Shown here in pieces: positions 10,957 to 19,587 of a stretch of 64,000 bases of DNA. Source of the DNA: Lachnospira hominis (ex Liu et al. 2021). GTDB taxonomy: Bacteria; Bacillota; Clostridia; Lachnospirales; Lachnospiraceae. The translations under genes and the position numbers were made by a program. Each line of letters begins with the position of its first letter. The first letter of the stretch is position 1. The notes beneath the pieces are model-generated. The model did not search any database. It was not told where the DNA came from and was given only the letters and a program-made list of their open reading frames with translations. Location of the stretch: the NCBI RefSeq assembly GCF_014287955.1, contig NZ_JACOPD010000002.1, forward strand, positions 372,001-436,000. The letters are read 5' to 3'.

Positions 10957-11033
10957 TCATTCAAATGCATCACTTATCTGTAACCGATGCAAAAATTTGT
11001 TTTGTTTAAAATCATTAATTAAATTGTTTTGCT

Positions 11034-11720
11034 TTATTCAATTGCTTCTTTAATATAAAGCGAAGTCAGGAATACGAAAACATATGCCTGAAGCAAACCG
11101 TCAAATATATCAAAGTAGAGGCAGAATGCTGCCGGAACCACGATAGGAACAACGATTTTTAAAAGTTCCATGATAACGTAAGAACCTAATACGTTACCAA
11201 AAAGTCGCATACAAAGCGATAATGGTCTTGTAAAGACCTCAAGAATATTAATTGGTGTTACGATTGCTATCGGTTCTGTAAACTTATGTAACCACTTCTT
11301 AACACCTCTCTGATATATTCCTGCACCTTCAACTAAGACGATACTCATAATTGCCAATGCTGCTGTTACATTCAAGTCCTTAGTTGGGGATTTGAAACCG
11401 AAAAGACCAATAATATTGGCTAATCCGATATAAACAAGCACAGTTGTAAGATACGGTACATATCTCTTGCCCTCAGGACCTGTCATGTCCTCAACCATAC
11501 CTGTCAGCTTGGTAACAATTGTCTCAGCCACTGCCTGTCTTTTGCTGATGTGGTCAATACGAAGATTTCTCGTAAGTATGAATGCTACAAGCACCATAAC
11601 TGCCATGATAATCCACGTTACAACAACAGATTCAGATACACCAATACCTCCAAATATCGGAATAGTGAATACTGTTTCACAATTCAGCTCTTCCATCAGA
11701 GACTCTGTCAAATTGCCCAT
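11034..11720 (-). CDS. atpB: ATP synthase Fo a subunit
   Basis: The 228-residue ion-channel stator subunit with five or six membrane helices. The essential arginine is in the conserved LCMRLFGNVLGSY helix. GGAGGTGAT seven bases upstream sets the start at 11720 rather than the longer frame start at 11759. It is the first gene of the operon; no atpI-like gene lies in front of it. Confidence 0.93.
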   Translation of the reverse strand: MGNLTESLMEELNCETVFTIPIFGGIGVSESVVVTWIIMAVMVLVAFILTRNLRIDHISKRQAVAETIVTKLTGMVEDMTGPEGKRYVPYLTTVLVYIGLANIIGLFGFKSPTKDLNVTAALAIMSIVLVEGAGIYQRGVKKWLHKFTEPIAIVTPINILEVFTRPLSLCMRLFGNVLGSYVIMELLKIVVPIVVPAAFCLYFDIFDGLLQAYVFVFLTSLYIKEAIE

Positions 11721-11767
11721 TTGTTTTATCACCTCCAGATTGTAATATATTAACTCCAATCGTGGTT

Positions 11768-11795
11768 ATTTTATCACTCCGAAAATGTTTTACAA
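11768..11795 (-). promoter_or_regulatory. Candidate promoter of the ATP synthase operon
   Basis: On the minus strand TTGTAA and TAAAAT are separated by 16 bases, about 50 bases before atpB. The -35 falls in a sequence (GGACTTGTAAAACATTTT) that closely repeats one arm of the metE terminator about 160 bases upstream. The match to consensus is moderate. Confidence 0.4.
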
Positions 11796-11900
11796 GTCCT
11801 TTTTTTGCGATATTGATAAATTTTTCACATTAGAAATTAGATTTGTGCATTTCATACAATTTTATCAATTATCAAAATGTATTTTTGTACCATTTTTGTT

Positions 11901-11957
11901 AAAAAAAGACTTGCAAAAATCAAATTTTTGTCAACAAAAAATGATTTACAAGTCTTT
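11901..11957 (-). terminator. Terminator after metE
   Basis: The minus strand reads AAAGACTTG ... CAAGTCTTT followed by further T residues. The arms extend into AT-rich pairing (TAAATC with AAAAATC) around an internal loop. It separates metE from the ATP synthase promoter. Confidence 0.65.
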
Positions 11958-12006
11958 CATTATATTATATAGTCCTTTATTGCTACTTTACCATGACCAG
12001 TTAATT

Positions 12007-14283
12007 CTACTTATATTCTTCTCTTAATTCTTTTGCTGCTTTTACAAGATTATAAAGACTTGCAAGCGTCTCTTTTTCCCCTCTTGTTTTAAGTCCACAG
12101 TCCGGATTTACCCATAATTTATCTGCATCTATTTTTTCAAGCATCTTCTTTAGAGCTGATTTAATCTCATCTGTTGAAGGCACTCTTGGCGAATGAATAT
12201 CATATACGCCAGGTCCTACTTCTGTCTTAAAATTATTTTCTTTAAGAGAATCAAGTATCTGTAAATCTGAACGTGATGCCTCAAAAGTTATAACATCTGC
12301 ATCCATATCATCAATAGCAGTTATAATATCTGTAAATTCCGAATAACACATATGTGTATGAATCTGTGTTTCTGCTTTTACACCGCTGTGTACAAGTCTG
12401 AATGATGGAATTGCCCAATCAAGATACTGGCTGTACCAGTCAGTCTTTCTAAGCGGAAGCTTTTCACGAAGTGCTGCCTCATCAACCTGAATTACACTTA
12501 TTCCTGCTTTTTCAAGGTCAAGCACCTCATCTCTTATCGCAAGTGCAATCTGATATGTACTCTCTTTTATTGAAACATCTTCTCTTGGAAATGACCAGTT
12601 AAGAATTGTAACCGGACCTGTAAGCATCCCCTTCATCGGTCTGTCTGTAAGACTCTGTGCATATACGGACCAATCAACCGTCATAGGATGATTTCTTGAT
12701 ACATCTCCCCAGATTACCGGCGGCTTAACACATCGTGTACCATAAGACTGTACCCATGCCTTTTCAGTAAACACATATCCATCAAGCTGCTCACCAAAAT
12801 ATTCAACCATATCATTTCTTTCAAACTCGCCGTGAACAAGTACATCTATATCAAGATCTTCCTGAATTTTTACCCATTCTGCAATCTTTTTCTTATTAAA
12901 ATCAACGTACTCTTCTTTTGGTATCTCATTTTTCTTATAAGCACTTCTGTTAGCTTTTACATCAGCTGTCTGTGGAAATGAACCAATTGTTGTCGTAGGA
13001 AACATCGGAAGTCCGAATTCAGCTTTCTGTATCTTTTCCCTTTCGTTAAATGCCGGGAGTCTCACAAAATCCGATTCCTTAATATCAGCTACTCTCTTTT
13101 TTACCTTATCATTAAAACTGTTCACTCTTTTTATGCTAAAAAGTTCAATATTATCATTATATGCCTTTTCACTTTCAGGATTTTTATTATCTGCAAGATT
13201 CTTTAACTGTGAAAGTTCTGTAAGTTTTTCAACTGCAAATGAAAGATGCTTTGTATAATCTTCTGAAAGCCTGCTCTCATTTTCAAGTGTGTACGGTACA
13301 TGAAGAAGTGAACAAGATGTACCGATAACAACATTGATTCCTGCATTTTTTAATCCAGAAACTGTTTCAAGTGTCTTCTTATAATTGTTCTTCCATATAT
13401 TCTTTCCATTAACCAGACCGGCAAATAAAACTTTATCATTTGGAAAACCATATTTTTCAACAAGTTCTATTGTCTTTCTGCCCTCGATAAAATCAAGTCC
13501 GATTCCGTCAAAATCCAGTTTTACTACATTTTCATAGCAGTCTCTTATATCTCCAAAATATGTCTGTAAAAGAACTTTTATACTCCCCTTGCATTTAAGG
13601 AGTTCTTTATATATTTTTTCAAATAATGCTACATCATCATTTGTCAGATCATGTACAAGAAATGGCTCATCAAACTGAATCCATTCTGCTCCAAGCTTTT
13701 CAAATTTGCTGACATACGATTTATACGCATTAATTAATTCATCTACATAATCATCACATTTTTTACTTCCTGTATATTTTAAAAGCTTTAAAAGAGTGAA
13801 TGGTCCCGCAATAACAGGCTTTGTCTTAACCCCTGCCGCTTTTGCCTCTTCATATTCATCAAACGGCTTGCTTCCTGCAAGTTTAATCTGTGTATCATCC
13901 TCAATTTCAGGAACCATATAATGATAATTGGTATTAAACCATTTTTTCATTGCAAGTGCTTTTACATCTCCGGCTTCGCCCTGATATCCTCTCGCCATTG
14001 CAAAATATCTCCACATAGGTGATACATCAAGATTAACATATCTTTCGGGAATAATATTAAATAATACTGCTGTGTCAAGCAGGTTATCATAAAATGAAAA
14101 ATCATTTGACGCAATATAATCAATTCCTTTGCTGCTCTGTAACAGCCATTGGTTCTTTCTTATCTTCCCAGATGTCAGCTTCAATTCATCTTCATTTATC
14201 TCTCCTCTGAAAAACTTTTCTGTTGCAAATTTAAGCTCTCTTAATGTTCCAACTCGTGGAAAACCAATTACCGATGCCTTCAT
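12007..14283 (-). CDS. metE: Cobalamin-independent methionine synthase
   Basis: A 758-residue enzyme that transfers methyl from 5-methyltetrahydropteroyl-triglutamate to homocysteine, the last step of methionine synthesis, in the cytoplasm. Both barrels are complete. The C-terminal zinc ligands are present: His and Cys in HTHMCYSEF, Glu in the following strands and Cys in [10 protein letters not shown]. The ATG at 14283 follows GGAGG at the right distance, so the extra nine codons of the open frame upstream are not used. It is monocistronic, with its own terminator. The leader consists of a tandem repeat (14289-14411). I see no S-box or T-box elements in it. Confidence 0.95.
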   Translation of the reverse strand: MKASVIGFPRVGTLRELKFATEKFFRGEINEDELKLTSGKIRKNQWLLQSSKGIDYIASNDFSFYDNLLDTAVLFNIIPERYVNLDVSPMWRYFAMARGYQGEAGDVKALAMKKWFNTNYHYMVPEIEDDTQIKLAGSKPFDEYEEAKAAGVKTKPVIAGPFTLLKLLKYTGSKKCDDYVDELINAYKSYVSKFEKLGAEWIQFDEPFLVHDLTNDDVALFEKIYKELLKCKGSIKVLLQTYFGDIRDCYENVVKLDFDGIGLDFIEGRKTIELVEKYGFPNDKVLFAGLVNGKNIWKNNYKKTLETVSGLKNAGINVVIGTSCSLLHVPYTLENESRLSEDYTKHLSFAVEKLTELSQLKNLADNKNPESEKAYNDNIELFSIKRVNSFNDKVKKRVADIKESDFVRLPAFNEREKIQKAEFGLPMFPTTTIGSFPQTADVKANRSAYKKNEIPKEEYVDFNKKKIAEWVKIQEDLDIDVLVHGEFERNDMVEYFGEQLDGYVFTEKAWVQSYGTRCVKPPVIWGDVSRNHPMTVDWSVYAQSLTDRPMKGMLTGPVTILNWSFPREDVSIKESTYQIALAIRDEVLDLEKAGISVIQVDEAALREKLPLRKTDWYSQYLDWAIPSFRLVHSGVKAETQIHTHMCYSEFTDIITAIDDMDADVITFEASRSDLQILDSLKENNFKTEVGPGVYDIHSPRVPSTDEIKSALKKMLEKIDADKLWVNPDCGLKTRGEKETLASLYNLVKAAKELREEYK

Positions 14284-14288
14284 AAAAT

Positions 14289-14411
14289 CCTCCTTGTTTT
14301 TGCGAAGCAAAAATCCGAATCCTATGATGAGGAGAGGATTTTAGCCTCCTTGTTTTGCGAAGCAAAATCCAAATCCTATGATGAGGAGAGGATTTTAGCC
14401 TCCTTGTTTTG
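14289..14411 (-). repeat. Tandem repeat of the metE leader including its ribosome site
   Basis: Two near-identical units (14289-14344, 56 bp; 14345-14398, 54 bp) and the start of a third (14399-14411). Each unit on the minus strand ends in AAACAAGGAGG, so the metE Shine-Dalgarno sequence exists in three copies; the one nearest metE is used. Each unit also contains a TTTTGCTTCGCAAAA hairpin and an AATCCT...AGGATT pairing. Confidence 0.85.
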
Positions 14412-14464
14412 TGTCATTGGTTTTATGCTAACATCGTAATTCAAATTTGTATAATACATAAATT

Positions 14465-14503
14465 AATGCGTTTGACATAGTTTCAGACTATACCAAACGC
14501 ATT
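14465..14503. terminator. Hairpin between the ABC ATPase remnant and metE
   Basis: AATGCGTTTG pairs with CAAACGCATT, with a further ATAG/CTAT inner stem. The minus-strand tail (AATTTAT) is only moderately T-rich, so it is a weak or leaky terminator for the remnant upstream of metE. Confidence 0.5.
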
Positions 14504-14525
14504 ATCTTTTACACCTGTAATTATC

Positions 14526-14951
14526 TTAATTCCATGATATTACAAACGGCTTATTATTATGGATTTCAACATCAAGATTAACACCGTATACTTTATTTAT
14601 AAGCTCTGATGTTATAATCTCATCCGGTTTTCCTTTTGCTGCAATTTGTCCATCTCTCATTGCCGCAATTTCATCACTGTAATAAAGAGCCTGGTTAATA
14701 TCATGAAAAACCATTACTATTGTCATGCCAAATTCTTTGTTAAGCCGTCGTATAAGCTTTAATATCTGAAGCTGGTATCTTATGTCAAGATATGTTGTCG
14801 GCTCATCAAGAAAGAGCACTTTTGTGTCCTGTGCAAGTGCCATCGCTATAAATACACGCTGCTTCTGCCCTCCTGAAAGATTGGCTACAGCTTTATCTTT
14901 ATGTTTATATGTATTGGTTATTTCCAATGCCCACCGAACTTTCTCTTCATC
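14526..14951 (-). pseudogene. 3' half of an iron-siderophore type ABC ATPase (FecE/FhuC-like)
   Basis: About 141 codons homologous to the C-terminal half of an iron-complex importer ATPase: signature LSGGQKQR, Walker B VLFLDEPTTYLD, the H-loop VFHDINQALYYSD, and a normal family C-terminus. The Walker A half is missing. Homology begins at DEEKVRWALEITNTY (14951) immediately after a stop codon, with only a TTG available as a start. The codon before this point belongs to a different gene on the other side of a deletion joint. It is therefore a remnant and cannot bind ATP on its own. Confidence 0.8.
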
Positions 14952-15396
14952 TTAAAAATTTATAATCCCCAAGCGATGATCCAGATACCGTCAATGCCTT
15001 AATTCCATAATTAAGATTCCAATCGTCAGGAAGTGTATATGTAACTTTGATTGTTCCTGTATACTCAACCTTATTTCCATCTTTATCTGTTAAGTTGATT
15101 ATTCCCGACAAGCCGTTATCACCAAACATATAATCAAGATAATTATGCACATATGGATCATCTGTAAAATCATGAAGTCCTTCTGCTGCGGTCTTAATAT
15201 CTACAGAAACATTCGTTGCTGCACAACTTTTATCCAGTTCGACGGTAACGTCACCACTTTTTAATTTCTTAGTTGCAGATGCTGCAAAAACCTGTGTTAA
15301 AGGACTTGCACTTACTCCTAGTACAAGCATAGCAGCCATCAAAAATGCCATTACTGCCGAAACACATCTTTTTGTTGTTACTTTGACATTTACCAT
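14947..15396 (-). pseudogene. 5' part of a secreted protein gene, joined to the ABC ATPase remnant
   Basis: 149 codons: a signal peptide (basic MVNVKVTTKRCVSAV, then an Ala/Leu/Val core to about residue 38, cleavage near VFA-AS) followed by a beta-rich extracellular segment (GDVTVELDKS to SLGDYKFLR). GGAGGAG lies upstream of the ATG. The frame ends exactly where ABC ATPase homology starts in another frame, so the 3' part was probably removed by a deletion. The family is not recognised; because it adjoins an iron-type ATPase it could have been a metal- or heme-binding surface protein (inference). Confidence 0.55.
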
Positions 15397-15604
15397 TATT
15401 CCTTTCTCCTCCTTAAATGTCTAATTATTGCGTTGTTAGATTACGACTAATTCCTGTTAATTATCTCTAACTTAAATGCAGTATCTGCCTGTTTTCCATA
15501 TCTTTCGTGCAATATTGCACCATTATTTTGTACAGTCTATTTATAAAACAGCTTATAAAAAAGCAATGCCAGTGGTATATCCCGCCGGCATTGCTTTGTC
15601 TGTA

Positions 15605-16615
15605 TCAGTTCGTTTTAAGTTTTTCTTTAATCTCATCTATATTATACTCTGGAGCCGAAGCTGTTACCGCATCATACATTGGCTTCATGTCATCCTCTTC
15701 TTCCTCAAGCTCAGATGCTATTATTGATAATGGCTTGCCCCTTTTAACTTTCTTTATAACAAGATTAATCTTAGCCAATTTTTCCCCTTCTTTTTTTCCC
15801 TCTTCCCTTCCTTCTTGTCTTCCTTCTTGTCTTCCTTCTTCCCTTCCTTCTTGTCTTCCTTCTTCCCTTCCTTTTTCTCTTCCTTCTTCTTTTGCTTCTT
15901 CAGCCAATATTTTTCTTACCTTTTCTTCATCATAATCATATATACTCACTTCAATTACCTCCGCTCTGTGCTCCTCAAAGAAATCAACAAGTATATCATC
16001 TTTCATACATTCATCCATTGCTGTCATTACTGCAGTCCTGATATCTATATTTTCAAAATCAGTCTTATATCTCACCTTTTCAACGAATGTCATGTAATCA
16101 CGAAGACTCTTACATCTGTCAAGAATCGCTGCATCTCCATTAATATTTATAACACGTACTTTAAGTTCTATTTGTGGATTATTTACATAATTTTCAAACA
16201 TATCAGATAATCGTATTATTTCCTCATTATCAATCCACTTTTCTCTGCCATTATAAAATGTTATAAAATGTGGAACCGGAAGCTTTATCATACTCCTTCT
16301 ATGAAGCAAATCATTACTATACATTTCCCTGTATACGTCTGATAAATAGTGCAAAAATCTTAATGGCATATTGGGGTTTTTGCTTGACTGCTGTTCAAAC
16401 ATATATAAATTCATGCTAAGTAAAAATGACGCATCATTTTTATATTTCATATATGAGCCGCCGTTTAATGTTGTAACTTCCAAAGCATCCACATCTTCAT
16501 AATTTGAATTGTTGAGTGCATTATACAATTCAAGAAGATTTTTCTTATCCCTGTAAATCATACAAAATACATTATCCTTAAACTTAACTGCTACATTGTC
16601 TTTCTTCTCTGCCAT
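15605..16615 (-). CDS. Rpn family PD-(D/E)XK nuclease / putative transposase
   Basis: A 336-residue protein of the recombination-promoting nuclease (Rpn/YhgA) family. The nuclease core shows Asp61 (KNDASF) and the E-x-Q element Glu74-Gln76 (YMFEQQSS), followed by the NPNMPLRFLHYL signature. Residues 243-279 are an EEGRxEGR repeat encoded by a 12-base tandem array, followed by a 57-residue tail. Relatives are common in multiple copies in Lachnospiraceae and mobilise or rearrange DNA in Escherichia coli, though their natural role is unclear. It lies in a patch with several gene remnants. The start has a weak GGAGGATAT site before ATGGCAG. Confidence 0.8.
   Translation of the reverse strand: MAEKKDNVAVKFKDNVFCMIYRDKKNLLELYNALNNSNYEDVDALEVTTLNGGSYMKYKNDASFLLSMNLYMFEQQSSKNPNMPLRFLHYLSDVYREMYSNDLLHRRSMIKLPVPHFITFYNGREKWIDNEEIIRLSDMFENYVNNPQIELKVRVININGDAAILDRCKSLRDYMTFVEKVRYKTDFENIDIRTAVMTAMDECMKDDILVDFFEEHRAEVIEVSIYDYDEEKVRKILAEEAKEEGREKGREEGRQEGREEGRQEGRQEGREEGKKEGEKLAKINLVIKKVKRGKPLSIIASELEEEEDDMKPMYDAVTASAPEYNIDEIKEKLKTN
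15783..15890. repeat. 12-bp tandem repeats in the Rpn gene
   Basis: About eight copies of a CTTCCTTCTTGT-like 12-mer (plus strand), encoding the charged EEGR/QEGR tail. Unit length is a multiple of three, so copy-number change would alter length but keep the frame. Confidence 0.8.
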
Positions 16616-16909
16616 AGATATCCTCCTCTTCTTTGCAGGCTGATATCCGTGTGCACATATACTATTTTTATGTTTTTATAAGAGTATATTAGCATTAAAA
16701 AAAATCAAATACAAGCCTGCTTTATATAAATGTGTGTCACATGGGTAAAACTGAATGAACATTCAGCCCAAGATAAAAGAATCGTCTTCTTAATTCTTTT
16801 AATATATTAATATCACAATTTAATATACTTGTCAATACTACAAATGTATTTTTTATACAATAATACCAAGCTGTATTTATTATAGATTCTATCTATACAT
16901 TTTTCTATT
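16616..16909. other. AT-rich intergenic region between the Rpn gene and the wHTH remnant
   Basis: No gene is visible. It is very AT-rich, with one small palindrome (TGAATGAACATTCA near 16752). It probably holds the Rpn promoter on the minus strand; no convincing hexamer pair was assigned. Confidence 0.5.
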
Positions 16910-17226
16910 CTATATTAATACTGTAAATATGGCAGTTGACTCCGGCATGTGCATAAGTCCTACCGAACATTTCATTTTAAGGCATATACTCCCATGAAGA
17001 ATCTGGTCAACGCCGCTTCCTCTATTCCTTTTTCCGTTAGTACCGGCTGTCTTGGCGATGTACGGCTCACAAGCCCTTCTTTTTCAAGTCCGTTAATTGT
17101 TCTGCTTATTGCATAATGTTCTTCTCCTAGCATTCTTGACATATTCATCACAGTACATGACTCACGCTCAAGCTGTAAAAATGCAAGCAGCACCCTTAAT
17201 CTTAATATTTCTGCTGTATCAGACAT
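16910..17226 (-). pseudogene. Winged-helix transcriptional regulator with internal deletion and frameshift
   Basis: The intact part starts at ATG 17226 (MSDTAEILRLRVLLAFLQLE) and encodes a MarR/DtxR-like winged helix: helix-turn-helix (MSRMLGEEHYAISRTINGLEKEGLV) and wing (RTSPRQPVLTEKG). It then runs only 15 codons to a stop at 16972. In another frame the same strand continues for 33 codons (17011-16913, beginning VDQILHGSICLKMKCSVGL and ending MPESTAIFTVLI) to a stop at 16910. That stretch looks like the C-terminal end of the same protein. I infer loss of the middle of the gene plus a frame change. The truncated 84-residue protein might still bind DNA. Confidence 0.55.
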
Positions 17227-17735
17227 ATTTATCCACACTTTCCTTTTATATTTATATTCCAAATTAATATTATATTTCATATCTTCATTGTTTTATTAGT
17301 CTTATCTGACTCTAAAATATAATAATTTATTTTTTTTATAAATCCAATCATTTTGTTATAAAAATTGTGCAGTAAAATGATAAGTTTTTTCAGTATATAA
17401 TTTTTTATACTTAAATTATATTTTAGATACTTTTTATATTTTAATTCTTGAAAAATCATTGTTTGTGAATTATACTGACCAATATAGTTATATCATGTAT
17501 CCCCGCTTTTTATGGAATGGAACCAAAAGCTGCTTCCGAATTAGAACGTGAATTTAAAGGATCTGATCATAACGGAATCAAAAAAGCATAGAAGAAATCA
17601 ATATTATAATTTCCAAAGGACAAAATTAACAAAAAGCCGTATTATTCCCGGATTTTATGTCAATCATAAAGACAGTGCTTTCTAAATGCACAATATCAAA
17701 TGGATGATACATCTTTCATTCAAGAAGGAGAACTT
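17227..17735. other. Intergenic region before hcp, with a possible gene remnant
   Basis: AT-rich. On the plus strand an open stretch at 17469-17591 encodes a short peptide ending in EREFKGSDHNGIKKA that reads like protein (Met-Glu-Pro-Lys start at 17517) but has no recognisable family or ribosome site; it may be a remnant. The rest should hold the divergent promoters of hcp and the wHTH gene, but no convincing pair was assigned. A 60-codon frame on the minus strand here (17277-17459) is low-complexity and not a gene. Confidence 0.35.
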
Positions 17736-19409
17736 ATGGGGAATAATATGGAACTCGGATATGAAATGTTCTGCTATCAGTGTGAACAGACGGCCGGAGG
17801 CAAAGGCTGCACTAAACTTGGTGTATGCGGTAAAACTCCCGAAATAGCCGGTTTGCAGGATTTACTTATTTTTCAGATAAAGGGCATAAGCTGTTATGCA
17901 AAAACATTTATTGAACAAGAACAACACGTAGATAAATCAATCGTAACATTTATCGAAAACGCTCTTTTTACTACTCTTACAAATGTCAATTTCGATGCAG
18001 ATGCTCATGTAAAATTGCTGCGTCAGTCACAGGAAATCAAAGAAACTTTAAAAAGCAGTGTCGGTGAAATAAACAATCCGACATATCATGCCACTTACAA
18101 ACTTCCAAACGATAAAAATGAGATGCTAAAAGATGCCTATATCGCAGGCATTATGTATGATTCATCACTTGACCCCGATATACGTTCACTGAGACAGACT
18201 GTTGTATACGGTCTTAAAGGTATCAGTGCATACGGACATCAGGCACGCGAGCTCGGATTTTACAGCGATGAAGTTGACGATTTTTATATTACAGCTCTTG
18301 AAGCCGTAACAGATGACAGGCTTACAGTTGAAGACCTTATACGACTTACTATGCGTACAGGTGAAATGGCTGTTGAAATAATAAAACAGCTTGACGATGC
18401 CAACACATCTGTTTATGATAACCCCTCTCCTCACACCGTTAATGTGAATATCAAAAAAGGACCATTTATAATTATCTCCGGCCATGATTTAAAAGACCTT
18501 GAAATGTTATTAAAACAGACCGAAGGCACAGGAATAAATATATATACTCACGGTGAAATGCTTCCAAGCCACGGATATGCAGGATTAAAAAAATATCCTC
18601 ATCTTATTGGCAATTTTGGTGGTGCATGGCAAGACCAGCAAAAAGAATTTGACAACTTACCCGGATGTATCATAATGACAACCAACTGCCTTATGCGTCC
18701 GAGAGACTCATATAAGGACAGAATTTATTCAACTAATGTTGTCGGCTGGGAAGGCGTAAAACACATTGAGAAAAAATCTGACGGTGAAAAGGACTTTTCT
18801 CCCGTTATAAGACAGGCACTTGAACTTGGAGGGTTTAAAGAAGATATTGAACCTCATAATATACTTGTCGGTTTTGGACATGAGGCGGTATTAAGCAACG
18901 CCCAGTCAATCGTAGATGCCGTAAAATCAGGTCATATAAGACACTTTTTCCTTATCGGAGGCTGTGACGGTGCAAGACCCGGACGTAATTATTATACAGA
19001 ATTTGCAAAACTTGTTCCCAATGACTGTATTATCATGACTCTTGCATGCGGAAAATACCGTTTTAACAAGCTTGATTTCGGTGAAGCTGCAGGAATCCCT
19101 CGTCTGCTTGATATTGGTCAGTGTAACGATGCATATTCTGCTGTCCGGATTGCAACTGCACTCGCCGATGCTTTTGAAACAGACATAAACGGTCTTCCCC
19201 TGTCACTCATCATATCATGGTATGAACAGAAAGCCGTTGCCGACCTGCTGGCATTATTAAGTCTGGGTTTCAAAAATATATACCTTGGTCCGACGCTTCC
19301 GGCTTTCATAAGCCCAAATGTTCTTCAATATCTTACCGACACTTTTAACCTCAGGCTTATAAGCAATGCCGAAGATGATATAAAAACATGCCTGCGTCAG
19401 GCTGTATAA
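17736..19409 (+). CDS. hcp: Hybrid cluster protein (hydroxylamine reductase), class I
   Basis: A 557-residue cytoplasmic Fe-S protein with a hybrid [4Fe-2O-2S] cluster. It acts as an NO or hydroxylamine reductase and in nitrosative and redox stress. The N-terminal cubane motif is Cx2Cx8Cx5C (from CYQC), the [4Fe-4S] pattern of anaerobes (class I) rather than the longer spacing of class II. Hybrid-cluster ligands lie in the conserved segments HGEMLPSHGY, TTNCLM, FLIGGCDGARPGRNYYTEFA and TLACGKYRFN. GGAG five bases before the ATG at 17736 gives the start; the frame is open 12 codons further. No hcr reductase gene follows; a large hairpin does. Confidence 0.93.
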   Translation: MGNNMELGYEMFCYQCEQTAGGKGCTKLGVCGKTPEIAGLQDLLIFQIKGISCYAKTFIEQEQHVDKSIVTFIENALFTTLTNVNFDADAHVKLLRQSQEIKETLKSSVGEINNPTYHATYKLPNDKNEMLKDAYIAGIMYDSSLDPDIRSLRQTVVYGLKGISAYGHQARELGFYSDEVDDFYITALEAVTDDRLTVEDLIRLTMRTGEMAVEIIKQLDDANTSVYDNPSPHTVNVNIKKGPFIIISGHDLKDLEMLLKQTEGTGINIYTHGEMLPSHGYAGLKKYPHLIGNFGGAWQDQQKEFDNLPGCIIMTTNCLMRPRDSYKDRIYSTNVVGWEGVKHIEKKSDGEKDFSPVIRQALELGGFKEDIEPHNILVGFGHEAVLSNAQSIVDAVKSGHIRHFFLIGGCDGARPGRNYYTEFAKLVPNDCIIMTLACGKYRFNKLDFGEAAGIPRLLDIGQCNDAYSAVRIATALADAFETDINGLPLSLIISWYEQKAVADLLALLSLGFKNIYLGPTLPAFISPNVLQYLTDTFNLRLISNAEDDIKTCLRQAV

Positions 19410-19487
19410 AATAAATCTGTATATTTTCTCCGTGCTACTGCAACTAGCAGAACTATAATCAGATGTATATTGTTTAATATGTATATT

Positions 19488-19549
19488 CCCACGGGTGCAA
19501 TTTTCACATATTGGATTTATAATCCCAATGTGAAAATTGTGCCCGCGGG
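19488..19549. terminator. Long hairpin between hcp and the membrane protein gene
   Basis: CCCACGGGTGCAATTTTCAC pairs, with two G-U/mismatch steps, with GTGAAAATTGTGCCCGCGGG around an AT-rich loop. It lies between convergent genes and lacks a strong T-run on either side, so it may terminate both weakly. Confidence 0.6.
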
Positions 19550-19587
19550 AAACCTTACTTACTAATTCACCGTATATCTATCTGATT

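Noticed and set aside
14289..14411. CRISPR-like tandem repeat
   Set aside because: Units are directly adjacent with no unique spacers, and contain the metE ribosome site.
14284..14525. SAM riboswitch (S-box) or T-box before metE
   Set aside because: I found neither the S-box core nor a T-box sequence (TGGNACCGCG) on the minus strand; only the tandem hairpins are visible.
15507..15935. Open frame rich in Ser-Leu-Pro repeats on the plus strand
   Set aside because: Antisense of the repeat-coded tail of the Rpn gene.
17277..17459. 60-codon frame on the minus strand
   Set aside because: Low-complexity Lys/Ile/Asn/Tyr sequence from AT-rich intergenic DNA with no ribosome site or family.
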